A stretch of 32,758 nucleotides of DNA from Acanthaster planci. Its lineage: Eukaryota; Echinodermata; Asteroidea; Valvatida; Acanthasteridae. Positions within the stretch are counted from its first letter, which is position 1; each line of letters opens with the position of its first letter. The DNA lies in the NCBI RefSeq assembly GCF_001949145.1, contig NW_019091395.1, forward strand, positions 1 to 32,758, written 5' to 3'. The position numbers and the translations under genes were made by a program. Positions 9,595-20,000 of the stretch are shown in pieces. A model generated the notes under the pieces. The model made no database searches and was not told where the DNA came from. It worked only from the letters and a program-made list of their open reading frames with translations.

Positions 9595-10080
9595 TTTATG
9601 TGTACTTCAATTTCCGTATAGTCTTTGTGCAAGACGCTACTGTTTGTAATCACATAATCATGCGAACGTACAGCACATGAACCACTCTTTTCACTCACAA
9701 ACTGCCATCACAGCAGAGGTGTAAGAAGTCTACATTTATCTGCTCAGGTAATTCAGAACACGCTACTGTGTCTCTGATAGTGAAATAGCAGTTCATGCGC
9801 TACGGCGTTTCCTGTAGAACAGAATTGCGCGTGTAATCCACTCCGAGCAGGAACAAAAGAGGGCATGTTTTGAAATGAAATTGACAGTCCTTTGGTACTC
9901 ATGCACCGTGCAGGTGCACAAGTTTATATTTGACACGGAGTACTCTGAGTACGCACAACAAATTTAGCCTAGAATGTGTGGTCTTTGCTTGCACTGTGAA
10001 CACGTGCTAGAACCCGGTCGGAAAACTTATCACCATCTGTCTTTCTTTTAACGGTGAGGGTGCACTTCAGCTCAGGCCCG

Positions 10081-10364
10081 ATTAGGCCTAGGCTGTACGC
10101 CATGCTACTGCTGTGTGGAACTCAAAGAATTCAAATTTTTAAGTTCGGCATGGCAATAGCATGGCGTTCAGCACAATTCGGACTGGCAAATTGAATTCGG
10201 CACTGCAAGCATTTTAGCTTGACAGGGTATGGCATGCTATCATCGTTTCAAATGGTAGTGGCACCACGCTGCTGTATTTAGGTTCTGCGTTTAGCGCAGC
10301 CACCGCGCTCATTTTATTGAAGTTCGGAAGGGCGGTAGCATGGCGTGTAGTCTTGGCCTCATTG
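10081..10364. mobile_element. Probable degenerate TIR element
   Basis: AGGCCTAGGCTGTACGCCAT at about 10085 and the reverse complement of about 10320-10364 are similar over some 40 bases around ACGCCATGCTAC. A third copy of the AGCATGGCGT word lies at about 10157, in the same orientation as the right end. The match is imperfect and no target duplication is clear. Confidence 0.45.
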
Positions 10365-11159
10365 TTTTCTTTTGGTGATATTAAATTACAGCCACCAGCG
10401 CCTTGCATTGAGACTAATTTATTTCCAAGTAAGGCATTCAGCCCGCTTCATGTACTTTCATCATTGTGGTTGTACCAGCGTCCTCGGCTATTCTTGACAG
10501 TTTCCCCCAACTGAAGTTACAGATGGTAGTCCCAGTTCTGAAATGCCTTTGTACGTGTACATGTAGACAGAGTTTTAGGGACTGTGTACACCAGCTCATG
10601 TTGATTAACTTGGTTTATCACTGTTCTCTGTTGAAGGGGCCCTTGAGTATGTTTTTTATTATCTATCATTTTGGGTTTTTTTACAAAGTGTCTTACAAAA
10701 CTAATTCAAATTGCATGTACATATTTGTACAGGTAAAATCATGTGCAAAATTGGCCTTAACTATTACCCTGTTCAAATTGTACATATTTTGTAAGGATAC
10801 ATGTATGTCATTGTACAAATTAGCTTACGTAATTTTAAAGAAGTATTTTTTTAAATATATTTCCGGATAATGCAATCACTGCAGAGTGTAATGTTTGAGA
10901 TGTTGACAAGAAATGCTGCTTTATCAAGAAATACTGCGATCAGTGTTTATAGCCCTGTCTGAGTGTCTATCTTTGGATCCAACAGTTGAGCATTACTTCA
11001 GTTGGGAGTACAAATCCCACTTGCAGTAGGACATGGGTACGCCCATGTGAATGGAGTTTACCATAGCTAATATAGGCCATGTATACCTCGGCTTATTGTA
11101 CTTCATTTTTTATGGATTATATAAAATGTACACGTACGTGTGGTTGACTGGAACCAGTG
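10365..11159. other. Intergenic sequence, no gene seen
   Basis: AT-rich sequence with an open frame at 10466-10870 whose predicted product is low in complexity and resembles nothing known to me. A small perfect hairpin (CATGGG, loop TACG, CCCATG) lies at about 11033-11048. Nothing else is supported. Confidence 0.5.
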
Positions 11160-11345
11160 CTTGTAAAGAGTGTTGTATTTGAGTCCATCACAAGTCCTTT
11201 CACGAGGTTAGTCTTAGGGCTTGAGGGTGATCATGACGAGAATGCATTTCGAATAGCGTATGAATTGGCTTATTATTAGACTGAATGACTTGTGATGGAC
11301 TTGCAGGGACTTGTGATGGGCTCAAATACCACATTGCTTTTAAAG
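11160..11345. mobile_element. MITE-like element with about 40-bp inverted termini
   Basis: The left arm 11160-11200 and the reverse complement of 11305-11345 share GTATTTGAG followed by CCATCACAAGTCC, with scattered mismatches in the outer part. A further partial copy, CTTGTGATGGACTTG, lies at about 11289. The interior is about 100 bases and non-coding. Confidence 0.65.
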
Positions 11346-13023
11346 CCGGTAGTTTAGTGTGAAGTATTTTGGTTACATGTTATCTCCTTGCAAATTGCTG
11401 CACTATGCTCTGAAATGAAGTAAATACCAAATTACTTTGAATTCTCGGGGTGAACAAACAAGTTTTAAGTTTGGATTGTTAACCGATTACTGAATTTTTA
11501 TTTTTTTTTCTGAGTGTGCATAAATGGTTTCAAGTACTTACCCCCAAAAGATGACACGTACCTCCTATAATGATCGCATATTGGTCACAGGATTAAAGAG
11601 ACGATAATCATGATAGAAATTTATACACAAGTACTTCATATCTGTAATTAACCGTAGTCCTGAAACCATAGCCCTGTTTGTAGATATATTTGGAGAAAGT
11701 CATACATACACAATAAAGGCATGGAGATAATTCTTGCGACTCCAAATTCTTATTCTCATTTATTCTAAAATGAAGTCCAGACAACGTCACAGAATAATTG
11801 TTATTCGTCGGTCGCAAAATTGCCAAAGTTACATGTACAATGCACAGTCAGATACCCAGAGGGAACTGTTGTGTGCGTGAGCCCTACAAAAGAATTAATA
11901 CATAAAAAAATTCAATTTTGTTTTTCTTCTGTCTTTTTTTTTTTTTGGAAAGGTTGGGGGTTGTGGAGTGTCAAACCCTGCACTGTTTCTCAGTGAATAT
12001 ACATGAACTTTGAGATGCACTGGAAAGACAGCTGTTTAATATTTCATAAAATGACTTAGTAGTGGTGGCAGAAACTTAGTTAATTCTGACAAAGACATAG
12101 AAGAGTTCACAATTCTTAGAGCCGCAACCAACATCAGATATTAATTAACATTCTGGTAGATACAATGGTCAGTTTCATTTACCCCACGACAAACGGCAGT
12201 CTTGATGTCGGGGGTTTTTTCACGGGCACAGAAAATTGAAAGCAGTAATTAAGTTACAGGTAGACCGTGTAGACTGTATAATTACAGACAACAGCCTTCA
12301 GATACTGCAAGCAAATTCGTGTCAATGCCAGGCCAATTTGACGTGATGGAACGTCCACAGGTCAAAATTCAATCCCTACTGAAAGGGGTAAACAACTTTG
12401 CAACTGGCCAAGACTCGGACCTTGGTCAAGATTTGGACATAGCTCTTGTGTCCTGCAAGTTGTGTGGTTCTATCAGGTATCTGCATGATGTATGAGCTGG
12501 TTGAAAGTCTCCAACTTCTCATTTTTCTAAAAATGAGCAAACTAAAAAAAGTAGATACCCCAGTTCATTTATATTTGTGTGTAATTTTTAAAATAATCTT
12601 TTTGGGGGGGGGCCAAACAGCCATACTGAGAAAACAATGGAAATGAAAATTTGGAGGGAAGAGTCCTAAATACAAATTGGCAAAAATGCTTCAAACTTAA
12701 ATAAATGACAGGCAAAATGTACAGTATAAAGGCTGGTTCATACTTCATGTGAATGTAAAATAGAAGCGACATCACGAAAGATCTGCAGTGATATTTAGCT
12801 CAAGTTGAAACGTGTTCAACTTGCAAATTGGCAGTGCGAATACTTGCTCTGATGTCATAAATTCGTGTTCATTTTTGCTTTTGCATGAAGTATGAACTGG
12901 CCCTGAGGGTGCCGTAACAAACATCCTCCACACGCGCAGGGTTCAAAGAAGGTTTAGCGCGTTGTACGTTGCCAGCAACTCGAAACGTGAGCGTTAAGGT
13001 AGCTTTGTTGTGTGACGGCAAGT
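11346..13023. other. Intergenic sequence, no gene seen
   Basis: AT-rich sequence with a T tract at 11934-11946 and a G run at 12603-12611. No exon of a known protein was recognised in either direction. Its right end is the 3' side of TXNL4A. I found no AATAAA on the minus strand in the 400 bases after that gene's stop codon. Confidence 0.5.
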
Positions 13024-13452
13024 TTAGTATCTGTATTTAGTGGAGTAATCCTTAGGGGAGACCACTAGACCGCGTCCTTTCCTCGCCCCTTTGAACACCG
13101 TCTCCACAATGTCTATCATCTCCTGTGGGTCCTCCAGTGCCCAGTTGATCTTGTTGTTGTTGCCTGTGCCCAGATCGATCATGATGTGCTTGTTGCGGAA
13201 GAAGAACATGGTGGTGCAGGGGTCGTAGAGCTCGTACATCTTGTTGAAGTCGGGCACCTCCGTGATGTCCACCAGGTAGATGACGGCAAAATTCTTGACC
13301 TTGTCGGCGATCTTATACAGGATCTCATCCATCTTCATGCAGGTGGGGTCCCAGTCATGGCCGAAGCGGATGATGACCACTTTGTCCTCGCCGTAGGTAA
13401 TGGCTTGGTCCACCTGCCAGCCGTTGTGGAGATGGGTCAGCATGTACGACAT
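13024..13452 (-). CDS. TXNL4A: TXNL4A / DIM1, U5 snRNP thioredoxin-like protein
   Basis: A core component of the spliceosomal U5 snRNP and U4/U6.U5 tri-snRNP, required in the nucleus for pre-mRNA splicing (Dib1 in yeast). The 142-residue frame matches the usual length exactly. It begins MSYML and runs through RFGHDWDPTC (29-38), VYLVDITEVPDF-type and GTGNNNKINW motifs to the invariant C-terminus SPKDYSTKYRY. The thioredoxin CxxC site is replaced by DPTC at 35-38, as in all family members, so it has no redox activity. By recall only about one residue in ten differs from the human protein. The start is fixed by the conserved N-terminus and has A at -3. The gene is intronless here although its human counterpart is split. 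It converges with the PGAP4-like gene and diverges from NDUFA9. Confidence 0.98.
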   Translation of the reverse strand: MSYMLTHLHNGWQVDQAITYGEDKVVIIRFGHDWDPTCMKMDEILYKIADKVKNFAVIYLVDITEVPDFNKMYELYDPCTTMFFFRNKHIMIDLGTGNNNKINWALEDPQEMIDIVETVFKGARKGRGLVVSPKDYSTKYRY

Positions 13453-15444
13453 GATTGTGGGATGGGTTGTTGAACGCCGCTTTGGGGGGAGGGTGACTCA
13501 AAACAGGACGCTCTGTGAAACAGATGAGGTGTGAGACCCTTTGGCCTGTTAAAAGTCCAAACAAAATTAAACAGTCAACATACAGTGCATCAAATACAGA
13601 AAGAATTCCATACAAATTTATACGGATGCTGCTTGACACCCTGTGCACAAACCATATGAGACTGGTCTGAAAACTTGTAAATACCTCCATAGTTTCACTG
13701 CTAAATTTGTCTTTTTAGGATGTATTATTGCTTTCAGATGGTCAGCAGATCACTGCAGGCAAAACTTAGTATTGTCTTCATTTGGAATTCTTTCCTCAAA
13801 TACAATTCCTTCATAAAAATTAGACCATTGTAACAGCTTTATATTAATATCACCCGAGTGAGGTTGTGGGCGAATGGAGGTGCGATCAGCTAAATCAGCG
13901 TGATTGCTCAATCTTTGTGCAATCTGTTGATCTTACCACTTGACTGGCTGATAATTCTGTCGTCAGTCTTTTCTTCCTAATTCACAGTTCTCAGATTACG
14001 GAAATGGTTAAAAAAAAAGGGCCTATCTGTGGAATGACATGTAAAAGTGTGGTTTGCATTTACCCCCAGAACAAATCTGTGGGGTTTGTCGTCTGCAGCA
14101 CTCCTATGAGCACAGCAGATGATGAAGCCCGACAGAGTTCTGGCACATCTGGGGTACACGTAGTTTGCATTTACGTCCACATGACCAACTTGTAGGCCTT
14201 TGTATGATTGAAAGCATGGGATGCTGCAAGGATGTTATTGCCTTACTTTGGGGACAAGGCTTCTAACTTACATCATAGAGGAAGGACACAGAAGGAGTTT
14301 GAAGTGCCCGGGCTGTAACATCTGGCCAATTACCACTTTCTAGCATACCTGGTATATCCATAGCCAGAGCGCAGCAAACGCTTGCTACACACAATCTGTT
14401 TCATAACCACAAAACCCCTTTGTACCCTATGATCGCCCCTGCAATTTGTCGATGGTAATCTGCATCCTTAAAACTTTGTGCACTGAGGTATAGGAAATTG
14501 AATATTCATGCCTTTGTTGGTGCTTGGTATGATCTCATGACATCAAATTTAATGCTAGTTCGGTTGCTTGCATTACGCTGTGTGCTCTAAATCTACATGT
14601 GCAGTCATTGCCCTTAATGAGCTCTTTTTTTCTGGAGTTATTTTGGGAATAAATAACCCAGTTGTTTACAAGATTTTGTGTTTTGTTTGAATCATTTTTA
14701 TTATGGCATTTGTACAAAAGCATATTTTATGAGATATCACGATCACTCCCTGTGATGAAATAGTGCATTTTGTTCCTAATGAACTAAGCTTTCAAGCAGT
14801 AGTGAACATTTTGTTGGCCAGTCTTAGCCAAACTTGTACCAAGTCTTTGATCACTGATGTATTGGACAGAGGAGAATAAAATTACACACTTTGCATGTAC
14901 AATGGAACAGTGTATCAACATTTAAAAAGTTTATTTTCAATGGCAAAAGTAGGTCAAATATCAGGGACTGTTCTCCCTTTCCTGGTCACAGCGACAATTT
15001 GTATTTAATTGCAAGCAAAAAACTTACAAGTATTGCTACGATATTACTGGCCCCACTTATCCGGCTAAGATTCAGGTAGTAATCGGGCATTTTTGGAATG
15101 TTTAACTTTTCTATTATTCATCTGACTCAGGGGCGACCACTTGAACACTTTGAAGTGCCTCAGTTGCAACTCCTGTGTCCTTCCTCTATGCTTACATGTA
15201 CAAGTTAGGGCCTAACTAACGTAAGCCTAGGCCCAGGCTATTAAAAGCCAAAACACTACTGAAGTTGGAGTACATGTAAGTTCGATCATAGAGCTGGGTT
15301 TGTAGCTCTATGGTTCGATCAAGAACTACTAGTTAACTAGTGCCAGTAGTGGTTGGTTCGTGATGTACCTAGCGCATGTGCAGTGAAGTTGCAGTGCGAA
15401 CGACCCTAGTCAACTGTTGTCAGGTCATTAGGCCAAAGGGGAAA
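13453..15444. other. Intergenic region upstream of TXNL4A
   Basis: The first part should hold the TXNL4A promoter and 5' UTR, but I see no defining element. A weak inverted repeat pairs about 14060-14097 with 14116-14156, and the word TTTGCATTTAC is repeated at 14054 and 14167. A short perfect hairpin, CATAGAGCT with its complement around an 8-base loop, lies at about 15289-15314. No gene was recognised. Confidence 0.5.
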
Positions 15445-15447
15445 AAA

Positions 15448-15590
15448 GATTATTATTTTTATTATTATGGTTTATTTGACTGTCCATAGCAGCCCACAGG
15501 CTGAATTAAAAACAGGTTACACAAGATATTAAAATGACAAAGGTTATAATGCATAAAATTAATGATGTAATATTACCATAAAATTGTAGA
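15448..15590 (-). mobile_element. Possible 3' end of a non-LTR retrotransposon
   Basis: Read on the minus strand, a non-coding stretch ends in GACAGTCAAATAAACCATAA followed by an ATAATAA-type simple repeat (15448-15472 on the plus strand). A unique 3' region running into a short A/T-rich tandem tail is typical of LINE or SINE 3' ends. No reverse transcriptase frame is present. Confidence 0.35.
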
Positions 15591-15870
15591 ATATAAAATA
15601 TGATCCCCCCAAAAAAGAAATACAGCCAAAACGGATTGCACTATCAAATAGCCCTAGCATGAAAAGCCAGATAACCAGATAAACAAAAAGGACAAGAGGA
15701 CAAAAAACACATACACAACCCACAAGCCAACAGACACCTGACATCATCAACCAACAAACACATAGGCCCCAGATGGCCACAAGAAGGGCAAATTAGCAAA
15801 AATAAAAGTGAAAATAGTCATTCAGGCAAACTAGTGAATTTTTTTTTCCAGCATAAAAAATACTACGCCA

Positions 15871-16286
15871 TGGCTGTTGTTACGGCAGCTGTAACGTATC
15901 TCCCATTTTCTATCGTTATGGTACTGCAACTGCGCAAACGCGCAAACTTAAGTGCAGATTTCAGATTTCATGCTTAATTCCCTTTAAAAAAAATCCTCCA
16001 AAGCCTCCGATGAGAAAAGAATAAAGGTTCCTACTTGGGCTTATACAATTAGAAACCAACATAAAAAACAATTATGGTATAAAACATGAAATTTAGGCAA
16101 AAAAAAACTCACACCAGTGGTTCCGAATCTTCCACCTTGACCACTTGGCCATTAGCATTCAACGATCCAGGTAATTTTACAATATATAAAGCGTCGTGAT
16201 AATCAGCTACGTTGTCGCACTTGCGCAGTTCAGTGCTGTAATGACAGAAAATGGGAGATGCATTATGGCTGCCGTAACGATAGCCA
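15871..16286. mobile_element. TIR element with about 76-bp arms and internal A-box-like motif
   Basis: The left arm 15871-15947 and the reverse complement of 16211-16286 align along their whole length at roughly three positions in four, with a shared perfect block ATCTCCCATTTTCT. The interior of about 260 bases contains TGGCCAAGTGG on the minus strand (16141-16151), a good tRNA A box, followed by a weak B-box-like GATTCGGAACC. No transposase is seen. Confidence 0.8.
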
Positions 16287-16973
16287 CTTCGAAAATACTG
16301 GGCCTATAACCAGATAACTAACTGGTTCTCTCTGCACTGTTCTAATTATTTAAAAAACGGTTTATGGCAACCAACAACGCGACCAACCTTGATAGGCTTG
16401 TCGCGAATAGTAGACTATACTGGTCCACCCACCGTCGAACAGCCAGAGTTAGGCCTCGTCGAGTCCTTGATCGAATTTGCCCTTGTTTGAACACGTTGAA
16501 CAAGCAAAACAACTCACACTGTCAAAAAATCTTCAGATCAGAGTAAGCTGCCTCTCTCACCACTACCAAAAGGCTTGAAGTACCAGTCGATATTATTAAC
16601 AAAGACAGCAAACAGAAGAAACTGGCGCATTTAAAAAACAAGTTCAGTCAAATGAGCTTCATAGGCTTTGCTTCTTAACGGAAAATGACGACAATTACTG
16701 CTTCAGAGGAAGCGGTTCACATTCGTCCCATTTACGTTTTTTGTTGGTTTTTAGTCAGCGTCCCATACTTTGGTATAAACATACCAAACCATGAGTCACC
16801 ATGAGTGACACGAGGTACCACACAAATTTGCAAGAAACTTCATTTACTGGCACTTCACGTTCGTCATCGGCCGCCATACATGTAGTTAATTGTGTAACTG
16901 GTACCGTTGCCTATCGACGTGTCATAGCGAGGGCGAAGTCGGGTGGTTACCAATGCAGTTCAGAAGGAGAAAC
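16287..16973. other. NDUFA9 upstream region
   Basis: This should contain the NDUFA9 promoter and 5' UTR. There is no clear TATA box. A perfect 8-bp hairpin (TTTGGTAT, loop AAAC, ATACCAAA) lies at about 16769-16788. An ATG at 16953 is in frame with the NDUFA9 start and open to it, which would add seven residues (MQFRRRN), but its Kozak context is weak. Confidence 0.45.
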
Positions 16974-17019
16974 ATGGCGGCGCTCACTGTAGCCCTTCGA
17001 AAAACATCCACTTTTCCGA
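16974..17019 (+). CDS. NDUFA9: NDUFA9 coding exon 1
   Basis: Codes residues 1-15 ([15 protein letters not shown]) plus one base of codon 16. The donor is A|GTAAGT. It forms the start of the mitochondrial presequence. Confidence 0.85.
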
Positions 17020-20000
17020 GTAAGTTTTATGCAGTGGTTTCAGGTTGACATGAGATAAATTCCCACCAAATTCCTCTAGTAATAATTTGGAAAGTATTAC
17101 GAGGTATAGAATTGTATATTAGGTCTTAATCAAAAAGTACTGTGCTTGAAGGGAGTTAGAACTGTCCGGTTTTTTACAATCTACGGAAGCATATGATATA
17201 GTATGTTTTTAATTTTTTTTTCAAATTGTAATGGTTTGGTTGGGTTCGTTTGTGTGATTTGACCCGGGCCCAGTTTCATGGCACTCCTGTCTAGTTAGCA
17301 GAACAGTTATGCTTACTTTATCATGAAATTTTGCTAGGCCGAACAGTACGCACGTTTTAGCCAAATTTTCCTCTGAGGTCAGCGTACCTTTGTGACCTTT
17401 TGCTGTGCTTACTGCCTACGGTCTCCGTAGGAAAGCAACTCTCTGTGACATCAAGGTAGGAGCTGTGTGACTTGTGTGTGTGAAACCAAACTGCTTCATA
17501 TCGACAAGTCAACGGTGTTTTCACCTCGTTGCGACCTTGGGTTGCAAAAGCTCCCAGATGAATGCATACAGTCACGTCTGTCGGTGCTCTATGAAATTTG
17601 GTCAAAGTATCCTATTCTTCAACAATATTTATGTGATACAAGTGCTGTGAATTGCTTAGAATTCTGAGCTGGATTCTTCATGTTCAAGCAGATCACATTC
17701 AATTTCACTCCTGGATGGCCTCGGTCAAATTTTTTCCACCAGAGTGTATACTACGGCCAGTAGTCGCCTGCGCCAGCGAGTCGCACCACCGCCATGCTGG
17801 CACGTACCACCACTCGCTCACGCCAAAGGGGAGGGGCGGACGGTCATCATTCAGTGGCACCGTGGCGGCCGTGTTTGGCGCGAGTGGGTTCCTCGGGCAG
17901 TATGTCGTCTGCAGACTAGGTAAGAATTCTTAACAAGCACAAATCTTCACACTTCGCTTGTCCGACTGCCCTTATATGCTGCTGGGATCGGCTATTTTCT
18001 TCAATATGCAAGACGTAATTTCTTTGAGCTGTCAGTAGATAGGCTTTGTTTGAACAGTAACACACACAGTCAACGCTTCCACACAGGCATGATATGGACA
18101 CGCTGAGCGTACTTTAAGGTAGCAAACATCCCACCATAGAAATATGGAAGGGCTGCGCAGCACCATGACCGGAATATTGACAAGAATATAATGTAAAGTC
18201 AGTGCTCTGAAACATGTAATTGCCAAGCTTTCGGTAACTGAGTACCTGAATCTGCTTGCCCTGAAGAAGGTACTCGGGTACCGAAAGCTTGGCAACTACA
18301 TGTTTCAGAGCACTGATTTTATATTATATTCATGTCAAACATCCCGCTGTGCTTTGCACCTCTGTGGGTCTGACGTACTTCCTTCACCGAGCAATGTGAA
18401 GGATGCACGTACCTAGATGCCCCGTTGGGAAATAAGATAAATTCAAGTTTTTGTCACCAAGCAATGAAATTGAGGGAACTAATCGAATCTGGAAAAGTTG
18501 AAGAAAAAACTCTCTGCCACTTTGTGTCACAGGTCGCGAGGGGTCACAGGTCATGATCCCACATCGTTGCGATCACTACTATCTGATGCACTACAAGGTC
18601 ATGGGCGATCTGGGCCAAATCCTCTTCAGGGTAAGTGCAGTTCTCCACTGCAGTCCTAAATCGTACGACAAATAATGAGGGAATATCGCCCCCAACTCTG
18701 AGGCTCTGAGTGAGAAAGGGTCGTGTTACGACGAAAGGTTTGCCTGCTTGTGTCTCCAGTTTGGACTGTAAATCATGGTTGTGTCCCGAGGTCATCATGG
18801 AAACAGTTCTGGAGCCAAGGTGATGAAGTTGAAGATGGTCCTCAACACCCAAGACTTGCGGGCATTGAAGCATTCATTTCTGTTGCACAGGGCTAAGTCA
18901 TGCGCAACATCTACAGGTAGCTTACAGCCTTGCAGTTTCTTGACAATTGTGTGTTTGCGTTCACAGCAATGCAATTTGCGAGACCTGGACCTCATCGCGG
19001 ACATCATGAAGCACTGCAACGTGGTGATCAACCTGGTGGGCAAGGACTACGAGACGAGGTGAGCCCTGGCACCCGCTCAAGCCACCGTATTCCTCAAGGT
19101 TTTCAAATACTACCTGAAACTCTGCTTATCTTTCAAATTTGTTAGGTCACGTAAAGTCTCAGTTCTTAACATTTTGTAACTTTGCTTTGCATTTATTGAG
19201 GTGAGCCTTACCAGTGAACTTCGTACCTCTGGACGAAAATGGTAGAAAGTAGTTTTGCCTTATATTCGTCTTGCCCTAGGAATTTTTCCTTTGAGGACAC
19301 GCACATCGAAGGTGCTCGTAACTTGGCCCGCATTGCCAAGAAAATGGGTGTCAACCGATTCATTCACGTGTCAGCACTCAACGCCGACATGGGGTCACCG
19401 TCCAAGTTCCTACGAACAAAGGTGAGACTGCCCTCCGTAAACAGATAATGAATTTTCAGTCAGTAGTGGCAGTTCATGCGTTGCAAACTCATCCATCTTA
19501 GATACTGATTGACACAAAACTAGTCTCTCAAGGCCATTTTGTCAACAGTTGTTCAAGGTTGGTTCCTTGGAAAGAAGGGTCCCTTCAGTTTGTGTACCAC
19601 ACAAGGTGCTGTGCAAAATGGCTTCATAATTTCGTACTTCATACTTGTGAGCAGCGAGACAGCTTTGCTTGTACACACTGTAGGTTTTTGCATGCACACG
19701 AGATTGTTTTTCCCCAAAGAGCAATAATCATGGGTGACATTTCTCAGCTTTTTAGCTGATTTCAGCATTTTTTGTTTTGGATTTCTGCTTTTTTTCCTGG
19801 CTGGCTGCGTACAAAAGTACAAGAGATTCTCACAGTTCAGCTTCTTTATGCCTTTTTTTGCAGCTGTTTTCAGCTATTTTTATCATTGGTCAATCTCACC
19901 CCTGAATAATGTTGAGTAATGTTGTGAACTGGTTTATAACCGGAGGGCTGCTGTATGGTCCTTGTTTTGTGACAGGCTGCAGGCGAGACCGTGGTGAGGG

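Noticed and set aside
12186-12218. Terminator-like hairpin followed by T run
   Set aside because: A short CCCC/GGGG stem before a T run looks like a bacterial terminator, but the DNA is eukaryotic and no gene ends here.
13186-13473. Plus-strand open frame over TXNL4A
   Set aside because: It is the complement of a highly conserved gene and its product is unrelated to any family.
18819-18825. C/D-box snoRNA in NDUFA9 intron 3 (GTGATGA)
   Set aside because: No CTGA D box lies at suitable distance and no terminal stem was seen. Intron scans for paired C and D boxes in KRR1 were also negative by eye.
18544-18873. Minus-strand open frame over NDUFA9 exon 3 and intron 3
   Set aside because: The plus strand carries a clear NDUFA9 exon here. 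The antisense product has no recognisable features.
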